This document shows, one piece after another, positions 1-11,155 of a DNA stretch of 64,000 nucleotides (position 1 is the first letter of the stretch; the number at the start of each line of letters is the position of its first letter). The stretch covers positions 4,512,001-4,576,000 of the forward strand of contig NC_064034.1 in assembly GCF_932526225.1 (NCBI RefSeq), written 5' to 3'. Origin of the DNA: Nematostella vectensis. Its lineage: Eukaryota > Cnidaria > Anthozoa > Actiniaria > Edwardsiidae. The notes under the pieces are model-generated. The model was not told where the DNA came from, did no database searches, and worked only from the letters and a program-made list of their open reading frames with translations. The position numbers and the translations under genes were made by a program.

Positions 1-215
1 TGTCCTCCCACCCCCACCCCCACCCCCTTCTCGGCATAGAATTCTTGTTGCACCACTCACATGTATTTGTAGATTTTCGTAAGCGGGCGGGATGTTCAGT
101 GGCACCTCCGGTTCCTCTCTAGCTTTTTCGCCTAGGGAAAAGATAACTGAGCTAATGATAGAAGTGTCAACGTAGGGCGTCTATTAGTATTAATTAGATT
201 CTACTTTTTCGCCAG

Positions 216-2402
216 GTATTTCAAGGTAACAAAGATGGATCCTCGGATGTCCAGAATAAGTTCTATGGCAAGTTGTGGTCGCGGTATTTGCGTTTTCACC
301 CTCTTTCCTACGAGGAGTGGCCGTGCCTCCGTGTCGAGATACTTGTAGACCTCATCGCCCCGGTGATACAAACCAAATCTCTACCGCGAACTCTGGTATT
401 TGGACAAACTTTACTTTTGGATTGCGAAGCCAAGGGCTCCCCACAACCGGAAGTTAAATGGATGCTGAACGGAAATGACATCATATTTGGCAAAGTGCTT
501 GCCAATGGAAGCTTGAAGGTTGAAAAGGTTGAGAATGATGATAATTTCGAGGGCACGTACACGTGTAGAGCGTCGAACCGCGTATCCACGGCCAGGAGTT
601 CCACCCAAGTCACGATTCATGGTAATGTGATCACGATTCATGGTAATGTGATCACGATTCATGGTAATGTGATCACGATTCATGGTAATGTGATCACGAT
701 TCATGGTAATGTGATCGCGATTCATGGTAATGTGATCACGATTCATGAAAATGTGATCACAGAGCGGTTTGACTCAAAATATGATTTTTCCAGTTTTTTT
801 TTTACTACCTTTTGAAATTGTCTAAAATCAATCAAAGGCATCCACACCTTATACGAACATTAATCAAAAAGGCAACAATAACCTTCAAAGATATCATATC
901 CTACCTTTATAATGTTATGATTATCATCCTAAAGTATACCAATGCCACGTACCATATATACTTTTACGCCAGAGGGTCCTCAGATTCTGACGCCACTTAC
1001 GAGAAGCACCGCAGTTCTGCGAGGGAAAAGCGCAGTGCTCACTTGCTATGCAACTGGCGATCCCATGCCTCGTATCGCGTGGTCCAAAAAAGACGGAACC
1101 ATCCCGCCTGAGCGTATCCGTAGCAACAATCACGTGCTGCTGATTCCTCATGCGACGTCCCGTGACGCTGGTACTTACAGTTGCATAGCAACCAACTATA
1201 TAAAGGAGGTGACGTCGGAGACTAATTTGACAATTATTGGTAAGATGGAAGGGGGCGGGGTAATTAGTAGGGACATTTTTTCTTGCATACACGAAATTAT
1301 CTCAATATCTACACAAGTTGTGGGTCACAAAGTATGGCGAATCCGAAGCGTCAGTGGTTCAAGAAATTGGTTTTAGCGGCCGCGTACAGCCTATACAAAG
1401 TGTGATTGTAACACATGCTGGTGAATTAGTTACCTTTTGGTCTCGTTCAAACCTAGCGCTGAGATAACGGGCTTACCAGACAAGAGTGCTTCAGATGGAA
1501 GTAAAACTGACCTGTTCTATTAGTGTTGTATAAGGATAAGTGCGCGGCTTGGTGCTGTCACTACTTGAAGTTCACATATCTCCAAGCAACAAGGACGTTT
1601 GCGTCGAGTGCCATAAAACATCGATTTCTTTTTTCACAGGAACAGCATCTTTGATAAATTTGTGGACAATATTTGCCGGACGGTGACTATAATCATATAT
1701 AAGAAAATTGGATCGACTCATTGTTGTGATACTTGTATTTCAGATGTCCCCAATATCAACACGGACCTAACGCGTCAATCGATAACCGCCGAGAGGGGAC
1801 AAACTGTCAATATAGGTTGCTATGGCGACAGTTTACTCCCTTTGAACTACTCATGGACAAAAGACGGTCAGCCAATCACAGGGAGGGAAAAAGGAGAGCG
1901 TGTGTATGGTAACATACTGGTGATAACACCGCGGCGCGACAAGGACTATGGAACATACGTTTGTCACGTGACTAATGACGTTGACACCGCGTCATTCAGC
2001 ATCGAATTGTCGCCATTCAACTGCGACTGCGCAGTAAGCTCCGCCCTTAAAAGCAGCCCTTGTGCCTCGGGGCAGCTCGAGATCATCCTCCCTTTGCTTT
2101 TCCTGATTTTCCTCTCTATGGCTGTGAATTTCTACCTGATTTACAGACTTTGCCGTGCTCGCCAGAGCTGCAGTGTTCCAGTGCGTATGAGTTCATTGCC
2201 AGAACACGGTGAGCTCGAGCCTGGCTCCCACACGGCTAAGGACACGGACATCGCTTGGGATAACCTCGTCTCCGGGGAACTTTACAGAGAAGGGAACCGC
2301 GACCTCAGGGATGTGAACCTGGACGACGAGGAGATTGATAGGTTCCACGAGGACGACCAAGTACACTTAGTCGGCCCTAGATCCCCGAGACCTGGATCCT
2401 AG
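216..2402 (+). CDS. Discoidin/Ig-domain transmembrane receptor-like protein, 3' part (partial)
   Basis: Three exons are visible: 216-621, 973-1239 and 1744-2402. All junctions are phase 1 and one frame runs to TAG at 2400-2402; the 5' end lies outside the window. Exon 1 begins with the end of an F5/8 type C (discoidin) domain (RYLRFHPLSYEEWPCLRVEI), then an Ig domain (C at LLLDCEAKG, W at VKWML, YTC). Exons 2 and 3 each add an Ig domain (LTCYATG...YSC; IGCYGD...YVCHV). A cysteine-rich stalk, one membrane segment (about 2080-2150, LPLLFLIFLSMAVNFYLIY) and an acidic tail of about 80 residues follow. The order implies a type I surface protein with its Ig repeats outside, probably adhesion or signalling. 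No kinase domain is present. The exact orthologue is not recognised. Tandem repeats occupy both its first visible 5' splice site and its stop codon. Confidence 0.85.
622..765. repeat. 21-bp tandem repeat containing a 5' splice site
   Basis: Six 21-bp units start at 622, 643, 664, 685, 706 and 727, plus a decayed seventh (748). Each unit ends with the last exon bases (ATTCATG) and the next starts with the donor GTAATG, so the exon-1/intron junction of the Ig gene is repeated. The unit is a multiple of three and stays open, encoding a 7-residue repeat (NVITIHG). The seventh copy has lost its donor (AAAATG). Confidence 0.9.
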
Positions 2403-4378
2403 AAAAAGCGCAATACGTAGTCGGCCCTAGATCCCCGATACTTGGATCATAGTAAGCACTACATCCCCGAGACCCGGATCCTAGTCAGCCCTAGATCCCC
2501 GAGACCCGAATCCTAGTAAGCCCTAGATCCCCGAGACCCGAATCCTAGTAAGCCCTAGATCCCCGAGACCCGAATCCTAGTAAGCCCTAGATCCCCGATA
2601 CTTGGATCCTAGTAAGCACTAGCCTTAGATCCTAGTAAGCACTAGCCTTAGATCCCCGATCTTTTATTTATAAATAAATAAAAGATCCCCGAGACCCGAA
2701 TCCTAGTCAGCCCTAGATCCCCGAGACCCGAATCCTAGTCAGCCCTAGATCCCCGAGACCCGAATCCTAGTCAGCCTTAGATCCCCGAGACCCGAATCCT
2801 AGTCAGCCCTAGATCCCCGAGACCCGAATCCTAGTCAGCCTTAGATCCCCGAGACCCGAATCCTAGTCAGCACTAGATCCCCGAGACCCGAATCCTAGTC
2901 AGCCCTAGATCCCCGAGACCCGAATCTTAGTCAGCCCTAGATCCCCGAGACCCGAATCCTATTCAGCCTTAGATCCCCGAGACCCGAATCCTAGTCAGCC
3001 TTAGATCCCCGAGACCCGAATCCTAGTAAGCCCTAGATCCCCGAGACCCGAATCCTAGTCAGCCTTAGATCCCCGAGACCCGAATCCTAGTCAGCCCTAG
3101 ATCCCCGAGACCCGAATCCTATTCAGCCTTAGATCCCCGAGACCTGGATCCTAGTAAGCCCTAGATCCCCGAGACCCGAATCCTAGTCAGCCTTAGATCC
3201 CCGAGACCCGAATCTTAGTCAGCCCTAGATCCCCGAGACCCGAATCCTATTCAGCCTTAGATCCCCGAGACCTGGATCCTAGTAAGCCCTAGATCCCCGA
3301 GACCCGAATCCTAGTAAGCCCTAGATCCCCAAGACCCGAATCCTAGTGGGCCTTAGATCCCCAAAACCTGGATCCTAGTAAGCCCTAGATCCCCGAGACC
3401 CGAATCCTAGTAAGCCCTAGATCCCCGAGACCCGAATCCTAGTCAGCCCTAGATCCCCGAGACCTGGATCCTAGTCAGCCCTAGATCCCCGAGACCTGGA
3501 TCCTAGTAAGCCCTAGATCCCCGAGACCCGAATCCTAGTAAGCCCTAGATCCCCGAGACCCGAATCCTAGTCAGCCCTAGATCCCCGAGACCTGGATCCT
3601 AGTCAGCCTTAGATCCCCGAGACCTGGATCCTAGTAAGCCCTAGATCCCCGAGATCTGGATCCTAGTCAGCCCTAGATCCCCGAGACCCGAATCCTAGTC
3701 AGCCCTAGATCCCCGAGACCAGAATCCTAGTCAGCCTTAGATCCCCGAGACCTGGATCCTAGTAAGCCCTAGATCCCCGAGACCCGAATCCTAGTCAGCC
3801 TTAGATCCCCGAGACCTGGATCCTAGTAAGCCCTAGATCCCCGAGACCTGGATCCTAGTCAGCCTTAGATCCCCGAGACCCGAATCCTAGTAAGCCCTAG
3901 ATCCCAGAGACCCGAATCCTAGTCAGCCTTAGATCCCCGAGACCTGGATCCTAGTCAGCCCTAGATCCCCGAGACCCGAATCCTAGTCAGCCCTAGATCC
4001 CCGAGACCCGAATCCTAGTCAGCCTTAGATCCCCGAGACCTGGATCCTAGTAAGCCCTAGATCCCCGAGACCCGAATCCTAGTCAGCCTTAGATCCCCGA
4101 GACCCGAATCCTAGTAAGCCCCAGATCCCCAAGACCTGGATCCTAGTCAGCCTTAGATCCCCGAGACCCGAATCCTAGTAAGCCCTAGATCCCCGAGGCC
4201 CGAATCCTAGTCAGCCTTAGATCCCCGAGACCTGGATCCTAGTAAGCCCTAGATCCCCGAGATCTGGATCCTAGTCAGCCTTAGATCCCCGAGACCCGAA
4301 TCCTAGTAAGCCCTAGATCCCCGAGACCCGAATCCTAGTGGGCCTTAGATCCCCGAGACCTGGATCCTAGTAAGCCCG
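2376..4378. repeat. 32-bp minisatellite starting at the Ig gene stop codon
   Basis: About 60 units of 32 bp (consensus half: CTAGATCCCCGAGACC, then CGAATCCTAGTC or TGGATCCTAGTA). The first unit is the last coding segment of the Ig gene, including TAG at 2400-2402. The GGATCCTAG subtype forms an imperfect inverted repeat with CTAGATCC in the same unit. CGAAT and TGGAT subtypes intermix along the array. An AT-rich near-palindrome interrupts it at 2657-2687. Confidence 0.95.
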
Positions 4379-4850
4379 TGATCTAAGAAAGAAAAGGGTT
4401 TTCTTGTTGTCAGCTTTTAAGCATAAATTCGAAGAGGCTTGACCTTTCGTCGTGTGAACTGACTCGTAGAACTAGAAATAGGACCTAAATGGTTTGAACT
4501 TGGTTTTTCAACAGAGATTTGTTTCCTTGTGTATACGCGCAAACGCACAATGGAACATGGTGTCAATCAGGGTTTCGATGGTTTCTTGAGGCAACCAATT
4601 AATAGGCATATGACATCGACAACGGCATTGTTAACTCGGTAGTCTTTCTTGACCTGTCGATCAATTTTAATTAAAATTCTTCTCTGTAATTTAGATGCTT
4701 ATGGCTTTCCGTGTCCTGCGAGTAATTGGTTTGCGTCTTACCTCCATGGTGTAGGGTCGGAGCCAAAAGTGTCTCGCTCATCCGTCTGATGATCGCACCC
4801 TTTGAGGAATAAGCACAATATTAGGTCCACTTCTCTTACTGATATATATA
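4379..4850. other. Spacer without a recognised gene
   Basis: AT-rich sequence between two tandem arrays. I see no long frame, RNA gene or clear repeat in it. Confidence 0.5.
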
Positions 4851-5132
4851 GCCCGGTCTGGAACAGCGACTCAAGCCCCCTCAACCTACCTTATTCCAGA
4901 CCTGGCTTTCTGATAGCCCGGTCTGGAACAGCGACTCAAGCTCCCTCAACCTACCTTATTCCAGACCTGGCTTTCTGATAGCCCGGTCTGGAACAGCGAC
5001 TCAAGCTCCCTCAACCTACCTTATTCCAGACCTGGCTTTCTGATAGCCCGGTCTGGAACAGCGACTCAAGCTCCCTCAACCTACCTTATTCCAGACCTGG
5101 CTTTCTGATAGCCCGGTCTGGAACAGCGACTC
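4851..5132. repeat. 65-bp tandem repeat with an internal hairpin
   Basis: Units start at 4851, 4916, 4981, 5046 and 5111; the last is partial. Across each junction TTCCAGACCTGGC is followed by a 9-base loop and GCCCGGTCTGGAA, a 13-bp stem with one mismatch. The last partial copy runs directly into the reverse-transcriptase remnant in the same frame, so the unit may itself derive from that element's coding sequence. Confidence 0.9.
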
Positions 5133-5580
5133 CAGTGTGTACGTGCCAGCGGCCAAGACGACCGACTTTTACAAAATGCCCACAGCCGACTATTCCGCTC
5201 TACTCAGAAAGAACATAGAGAAAGAGTACAAGAAAGCGCTCCCAAGAACAGAGCCCAAGATTGCCGCGGAAGCCAAATCAGCGCAGAGCCTCCAATTGGA
5301 CGACAGAGTAGAGATACTTGCCTCTAAGGAATCGTTTATTACCCTCAAAGATCACAAGGACAATTTCCGCAACAACCCCGAAGGGTAAGCAAGTCTATCC
5401 TGGATCGCATCAATAATGACCTCGTAGCAAAAACCAAGGTCCTGAAATGGAAAAACACTGCAGCGGCGCTCAACTGGTCCCGGGACATCCCAGAAAAGTA
5501 TCAACACTTTGTTTATAACGTTTGACTTCTATCCCTCGATAACGCGCGAACTACTAGAGAAAGCCCCCTGTTTATATAGA
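5111..5580 (+). pseudogene. Reverse-transcriptase retroelement remnant
   Basis: The frame at 5137-5388 carries VYVPAAKTTDFYKM and FITLKDHKDNF, recognisable to me as the segment upstream of the palm in a reverse-transcriptase family common in cnidarian genomes. The open frame ends at 5388. Further pieces continue in a shifted frame (KSILDRINNDL, then LNWSRDIPEKYQ at about 5400-5505) and end near TFDFYPSI (about 5519-5542), where family members have the first catalytic aspartate region. A deletion follows NNPEG where the conserved CRLINPAK-type stretch is expected. It is a broken fragment; the exact clade (Penelope-like or other) is not settled. Confidence 0.6.
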
Positions 5581-5589
5581 ATGACACTA

Positions 5590-6010
5590 TATGTATATAA
5601 TGTTTATTAATGATCAAATCATTGCATCAACAATTTCTATGTTTACATTGGGATGAGGTAACAGTCTATGCCAATTTATACTACTCTCATTACAGGTCAT
5701 TACAGCCGATTCGACCTGCATCTAGATATTTTATATGGCTACAGTTGAGTGTATTATAACAAAACAAATTCTCCAAATGAACTTCACAAAGTATTTCGGC
5801 CTTTGAAGGAAAGCGGCTAAAATATTCAAAACAACCATTAATGTCATTGTCTGCAAGGAAACTAAAACACTGAACACTCGACCACAGCACATTTTCACAG
5901 CATTTGAAAGGTTGATGGATAGATCATGGTGTTCCAGGAAGCTAACCACTAGCACTTGGTTTACACAAGAAGATATTTGTGTATTGGTATGAATAGATAG
6001 TTGAAAGATT
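5590..6010. other. 3' flank of the AP-1 mu gene
   Basis: AT-rich non-coding stretch immediately downstream of the AP-1 mu stop on the minus strand; presumably 3' UTR and spacer. The short frames here match nothing I know. Confidence 0.4.
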
Positions 6011-9000
6011 CTAAGTTGTCCTCAGTTGATAATCTGAAAATAGAAAAAGAGGATTAAATAGCGAACGTAATTAAAAAACGAATCATTAACAATACTTGTT
6101 TTTTCTCCACAAGATTTTACAGATGTTTCGCTTATCATGATGGTTTTTCTATGCTGTAGGAAGTTGATTTGGATAAGGTGATACTAAGAAGTTTATTCCA
6201 GAGTTGTTCTTGTGCCTTTTTCAAATTAATGGTTCGTTAGGCCTTTCCAAAGCTTACCCCCGTTTTGTGTGATGACCCTTTGTCTAACAATAGCTTACCC
6301 CGTTTTGTGTGATGACCCTTTGTCTAACAATAGCTTACCCCGTTTTGTGTGATGACCCTGTGTCTAACAATAGCTTACCCCGTTTTGTGTGATGACCCTT
6401 TGTCTAACAATAGCTTACCCCGTTTTGTGTGATGACCCTGTGTCTAACAATAGCTTACCCCCGTTTTGTGTGATGACCCTGTGTCTAACAATAGCTTACC
6501 CCCGTTTTGTGTGATAACCCTTAGTCTAACAATAGCTTGCCCCCGTTTTGTGTGATAACCCTGTGTCTAACAATAGCTTACTCCGTTTGGTGTGATGACC
6601 CTGTGTCTAACAATAGCTTACCCCCGTTTTGTGTGATGACCCTGTGTCTAACAATAGCTTACCCCCGTTTTGTGTGATGTACCGCACCCAAGGTAGTGCC
6701 TGGTAACCACTCTTTTCTATAATCTTGAGATATCGAACCTAAAACCACACAAAATGGTAAAAAACATAACATTGGGTAAAACCATAACAAAGAGGCGACA
6801 CTCTCACCTGAATACCAGATACTGTGAAATAAGGAATCTCAAACTTGAGCTTGATGGGAGGTCGTCCCTCTGTCTCCTCTGACATTATAAAAAAAATATG
6901 TACTGTCAGTGAGTCCTTAAATCTATATTTCACAATAACCTGATCCTATTGACTACCAAATTCTTCAATAATCAATAATCATAATAATAATTACAACAAC
7001 AATAACAAACCTGAGTCCACACTGGGTAGGTTAAAGTGTGCTCTCATCAGGAATTCTTTGCCTCCCTGTAATTAAGTACACTTATTAGACAGGTTTATTT
7101 CTAGAAAGAAGGATATAGGATAGTAAACTACAGATGAAGTCTACTAACCGGAAAAGATTTGATGTTCCAGATAACAACATTCTGTTCAGGAGCGTATTTG
7201 ATATTTCCTACTGTTGTCTGGAATGATACAATGTAAAAACACTGCTTGATTATAATCAAAATGATGATTAATTATAACTGTAAGCTACAAAGTGTGACGG
7301 TTTTCCTTCACAACTTATATATAAACAACAAGATTCAAACCTTAAATTTCGGTGAGTCGGCATCAGCTGGGACTGGGATGTGAATCTCTACATTGTTGGC
7401 AGTTGAACGTCTCTTGAACTGACTTTTTGCCTGGTAACCATATACAATTAATGATTTTTAAGCCTGGTTTCCAAATAATCGTCTCTGTCACCTCTGTCAT
7501 CTCTGTCCACACAACTGGGACGATTAAATGGAAACGTTCAAGCGATCGCTAGAGACAACAGAGGCGATATAATTGTCCAGGATAGAATGGAGGATCAAGT
7601 CTTCCAAAGACTAGAGAATGCATGACAATATCTTACACAATACCTTGGTTAAGCATAAATTACTGTAAAAGTATGACTGCATGTTTAAGTATGTTGTCAT
7701 ACCTTGATCATGTATTCTACACGGCTGTGGGAGTGACGTTCGATGACTGATTCAATCCAGATGAGAGGTTTCACCTTTCAAACAACAACACCAGCATTTG
7801 TGCATACCAAGTGAAATACAACAACATTGCTCCCATCATCATCACTATGGTAATTGATAATAATTGAATTATGACTTTTATTACTTACATGAGTATTGAG
7901 TCGGTAGGACATCAGTTCAAACTCCCCGTCAGGGGGGATGAAGGAGATGGTGCGATCATTCTCAAAACGTGACAGACGCACACACTGATGGAATTTTACA
8001 TCCTCAAGCTCAACAGCCTTGCTTTTACCTCCTGTATAAAAGTAATCGGAGTAATATTAAGTAATACTGCATTGTGGTTATTTTATCATTTGTCACTTTC
8101 ATTTGGGGTTGTTCTATCAAACACAAATATTCTATGACTCTCCAGGATTTTAAAGTCCCAAGAAGACCCTGAGCTTTATATGCAAGGAAAACACAGAACA
8201 AGAAACACATACTTAGAAGAAGTTTGGTACAAACCTTGATCCTTTAATTTCTTTAAGGGAAAAACCTTTGTGATAATGATATCTTATGAACCTATAATAT
8301 CTTATGAACTTATCATGCACTTACGTCCTGTATTCTCAAACAATATCTTATCATTAAGACCAAGTCGCAACTCAGGCATGCCAGTCAAGTAGCATCGCAT
8401 TTTAACTGTGCCATTGATTTCACTTCGGAGAACATTCCCTGACGAGCTAACCTGGTATTTCACAAAATAAGGGAGAATCAATATTAAGATTAAGTTGTAC
8501 AAGTTATGTGTTTGATCAGTTTACTTACCATGAGATTAACTGATTCAATGACATCTAGGAACACCTCATTCTTGCGGTATTTAATGTTGTCCCCTCTCCA
8601 AGATACTGCATTCGTAAGGGCAGGAGGTGGCTTGGGCGCTAGCTCCAGCTTGTGGCCCTCCTGAGTGATGTACCTTGAAAAAAAAAGCAAGTATTGGGGG
8701 ATAATCAACACCTTACTATAACCAAGCCTTACCCATAGTGCTTTCTAATAAACAGCTAAACTATATCACTAGTCATTTGGGTGTTGTTGTTTTTTATCAT
8801 ATTTTTGAGTGAATTGTCCTAAGAGGCAAGGGTGGGGGTGAAAGCGACTTATCCTTGAGATTTTTTTATCGCTCCCCTGGGACCACCCTCTTCAAAAATC
8901 AAACATTGCAGGCAATCACTGGATTGAGCAGGTTTTGGGTGATAAAAATACTAAACACCATCTGCAAGTGGATTAAAGGCAAGCAGACTAAGGCTGCATT

Positions 9001-10540
9001 AGGGGCAAGGTAAACTTATTTAAGCAGGCATGTTTTAACTTTACAACATCAAACTAACACTGTACAATATTGATGTAGTGTTATTTACTTACTCCTGTAA
9101 AATCTTGGTCTCAGTAAACTGTGGGTAACCAAAATCAACCAGCTCATCCATAAGCTCATAGATAATCACAAAGTTATCTCGGATGCTCTCCTCTTCCAAC
9201 TCCTTGAAATAATCTATGAATACCTGGGGTGTGACGAAAAATAGACAAGTCATTTGCTGTAACTAACACTAAACAGATGGGAAACATTGAAGATTTCAAC
9301 ACTTACGTGAACCATACGATGCAAAAACACAAAGATAAGAGCAACATTAGCATTCTTCTTAGTTGTACACACCACTGGGGGCTCTGTTAAGGTCAAGTTA
9401 ATGTACATCATTGGTCTTGGCAAGTTTGGCCAAGCAGGGAAAAATCAACTTATGTGGAAAAGGATGGGCAGCCTGAGATCCAATAAGTGTTTTGCCATAA
9501 AGATTTGCATTGTGTCCTGTCAATGATGGCACCAGCTAAACTCTTGACAATCCAGGGCATAGCCAGGATTTCTAACAGGAGAAAGGGAGGGGAGGAGACC
9601 CAGGCCCCCTGGGCTACGCCCCTGCAATGACAGTGCTGAAAACGTATGCGCATGCGCATGCTCTGGCAAAAACAAGCACAATCGTAGTGTTGAATCGTTC
9701 GAGTAAAGGTACGAAAGGCTGACTTCAGTTGCTGTTTTGACTAACTGTTCAGCATTAAAACCATACTGTACAAAAGATGACAGATTTGTGTGATAATGAG
9801 GGAGTCATAAAGAAAATTATAGCCTTATGTTTGGTCTAGTTTTCTTAGAATTCACCAAGATGTGACAGTTCGCTGGTAAAATACTGCCATTTCAAAACAA
9901 AAAAGGCTGCTTTAACCACGCTGGAACTTGCAATTTTCAGCACTGTCCCCTGCAATCTCAAGCCAAAGGGTAAGTAATAGGAGAATTAGGGGGGGGGGGG
10001 GGGTTGGCACTCACCACCCCTTCCCTTCGCCAAGGAAATAACACCCCTTTAAGTCAACACTAAGTTTACCAATATGGATAGATATCAAGAATGCTACTAA
10101 TCTCAATGTAAAACAACCTTAAATTCTTGTGATACTCTATGATTTGCAAAGAGTACAGTACAATAACTATACTGGTACAATAATTGAGTTGGATAACACT
10201 ATCATAAAGGATACAGTAGAGGTTATTATACTTGATGTAGACAAACGTTACATCCCCGTGCACGCAGATAGGTGACTGTGTGTCCCCTTCCTCCTCCTTC
10301 TCTAGCACCAAGGGCATAAACTTCTCGATCTTCGAATTCTCGATATCACCCCGATAATTCCGCGAAATTATCACCTAAAACAGACATAATGAACATCTTA
10401 GCCTCTACTACAATCAATTAATCTTTGATCAAGGGACTGAAGAAAATAAGACTGAGTTTCGGTGTTTTTATGTTACTTTATCAGACATAGATATTGACCT
10501 TTCCTTTGATGTCCAAGACGTACACTGCAGACATCGCCAT
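6011..10540 (-). CDS. AP1M1: AP-1 complex subunit mu (clathrin adaptor medium chain)
   Basis: Fourteen coding exons, 5' to 3': 10540-10499, 10374-10215, 9374-9307, 9223-9093, 8673-8529, 8451-8325, 8031-7889, 7774-7703, 7430-7341, 7217-7149, 7065-7011, 6878-6808, 6738-6663, 6033-6011. They sum to 1272 nt, i.e. 423 residues, the length of human AP1M1. Conserved blocks include [47 protein letters not shown] (linker) and the C-terminal homology domain ([49 protein letters not shown]), ending DYQLRTT. The N-terminal longin-like domain packs into the AP-1 core; the C-terminal domain binds YxxPhi sorting signals at the trans-Golgi and endosomes. The last intron opens with about eleven copies of its own 5' splice site. 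It shares a roughly 0.6-kb promoter with the RING gene. Confidence 0.95.
6251..6682. repeat. 40/41-bp tandem repeat containing the AP-1 mu 5' splice site
   Basis: About eleven units. In AP-1 mu orientation each reads ATCACACAAAACGGGG then GTAAGCTATTGTTAGACA...; the first half is the end of exon 13 (codons ITQNG) and the second the start of its intron. The unit nearest the exon (6657-6682) is the real junction, with donor GTAAGC at 6662-6657. Other copies keep GTAAGC except one with GCAAGC and one altered (GAGTAAGC). Because the unit is 40-41 bp, use of a distal donor would shift the frame. Confidence 0.92.
7467..7535. repeat. Short foldback element in an AP-1 mu intron
   Basis: GTTTCCAAATAATCGTC near 7468 is matched in inverted orientation by GACGATTAAATGGAAAC near 7519, 17-bp arms with two mismatches. 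Possibly a small MITE; target-site duplication not seen. Confidence 0.4.
9540..9640. repeat. Dispersed CGTAGCC/G-run repeat, copy 1
   Basis: GGCATAGCCAGGATTTC... and ...CCCCCTGGGCTACGCCCCTG flank an AG-rich core in an AP-1 mu intron. The same GGGGCGTAGCCAGG signature recurs near 35505 and 51680. Confidence 0.5.
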
Positions 10541-11155
10541 GTTGAACGGATTATCGACGAAAAATTTCCCAAAGACACTCGAATAACGGGACGAGAATCT
10601 TAAGCTACGCTTGTTTTTTATAGCAGAAGGAGTTAAATTGTAAGGGCCAGCTTTGAAATCATTCAGAACTCTAAAAAGCTAATGGTGAACTTGGTTCAGA
10701 TCTCAGACCAAGTGAAAGAGGGTAGCGTACAATTACCAAAAATAGCAACCCATGGGAGGTAGGGTTGGTGTGGTCATTTCGATTCAAAAATAAACTTTGT
10801 TTCTATCAAAGAAAATGATGAGGAGCACATAAATCAACTGAAAATTAAATCTTAACATCTTAGAAAATGTATGAAAGATACAAAAGTCTCAATTGATTTT
10901 ATTGCGATACATCGGATTTCACTTTAAGTGCCCCTCCCCGGACGGACTATTTTGTCAATAGCTTTGTAGCCGCTCAGTTGTTTATTGGTTTCAAAATGGC
11001 GGCTTAGATGCCAAGGTTTTATTTTCCGCGTCAAAATTATTTTAATGAAACACATAGCAACCGGCATTTTTTCTCTTTATTTTTTTTTCATCTTATCTTT
11101 AAGTATTTGTGTTACGACAGTTCAAGTATAATTGAACTTTTTTTCTTGTTGAAAA
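10541..11155. promoter_or_regulatory. Bidirectional promoter region, AP-1 mu / RING gene
   Basis: 615 bp separate the two divergent start codons. No TATA box stands out and no element can be assigned. The call rests only on the head-to-head layout. Confidence 0.5.

Noticed and set aside
411-746. Minus-strand frame of repeated MNRDHIT units
   Set aside because: A shadow of the 21-bp repeat; the plus-strand Ig exon explains the region.
2376-4378. 32-bp repeats as a CRISPR array
   Set aside because: Units are back to back with no unique spacers, no cas genes, and the DNA is eukaryotic.
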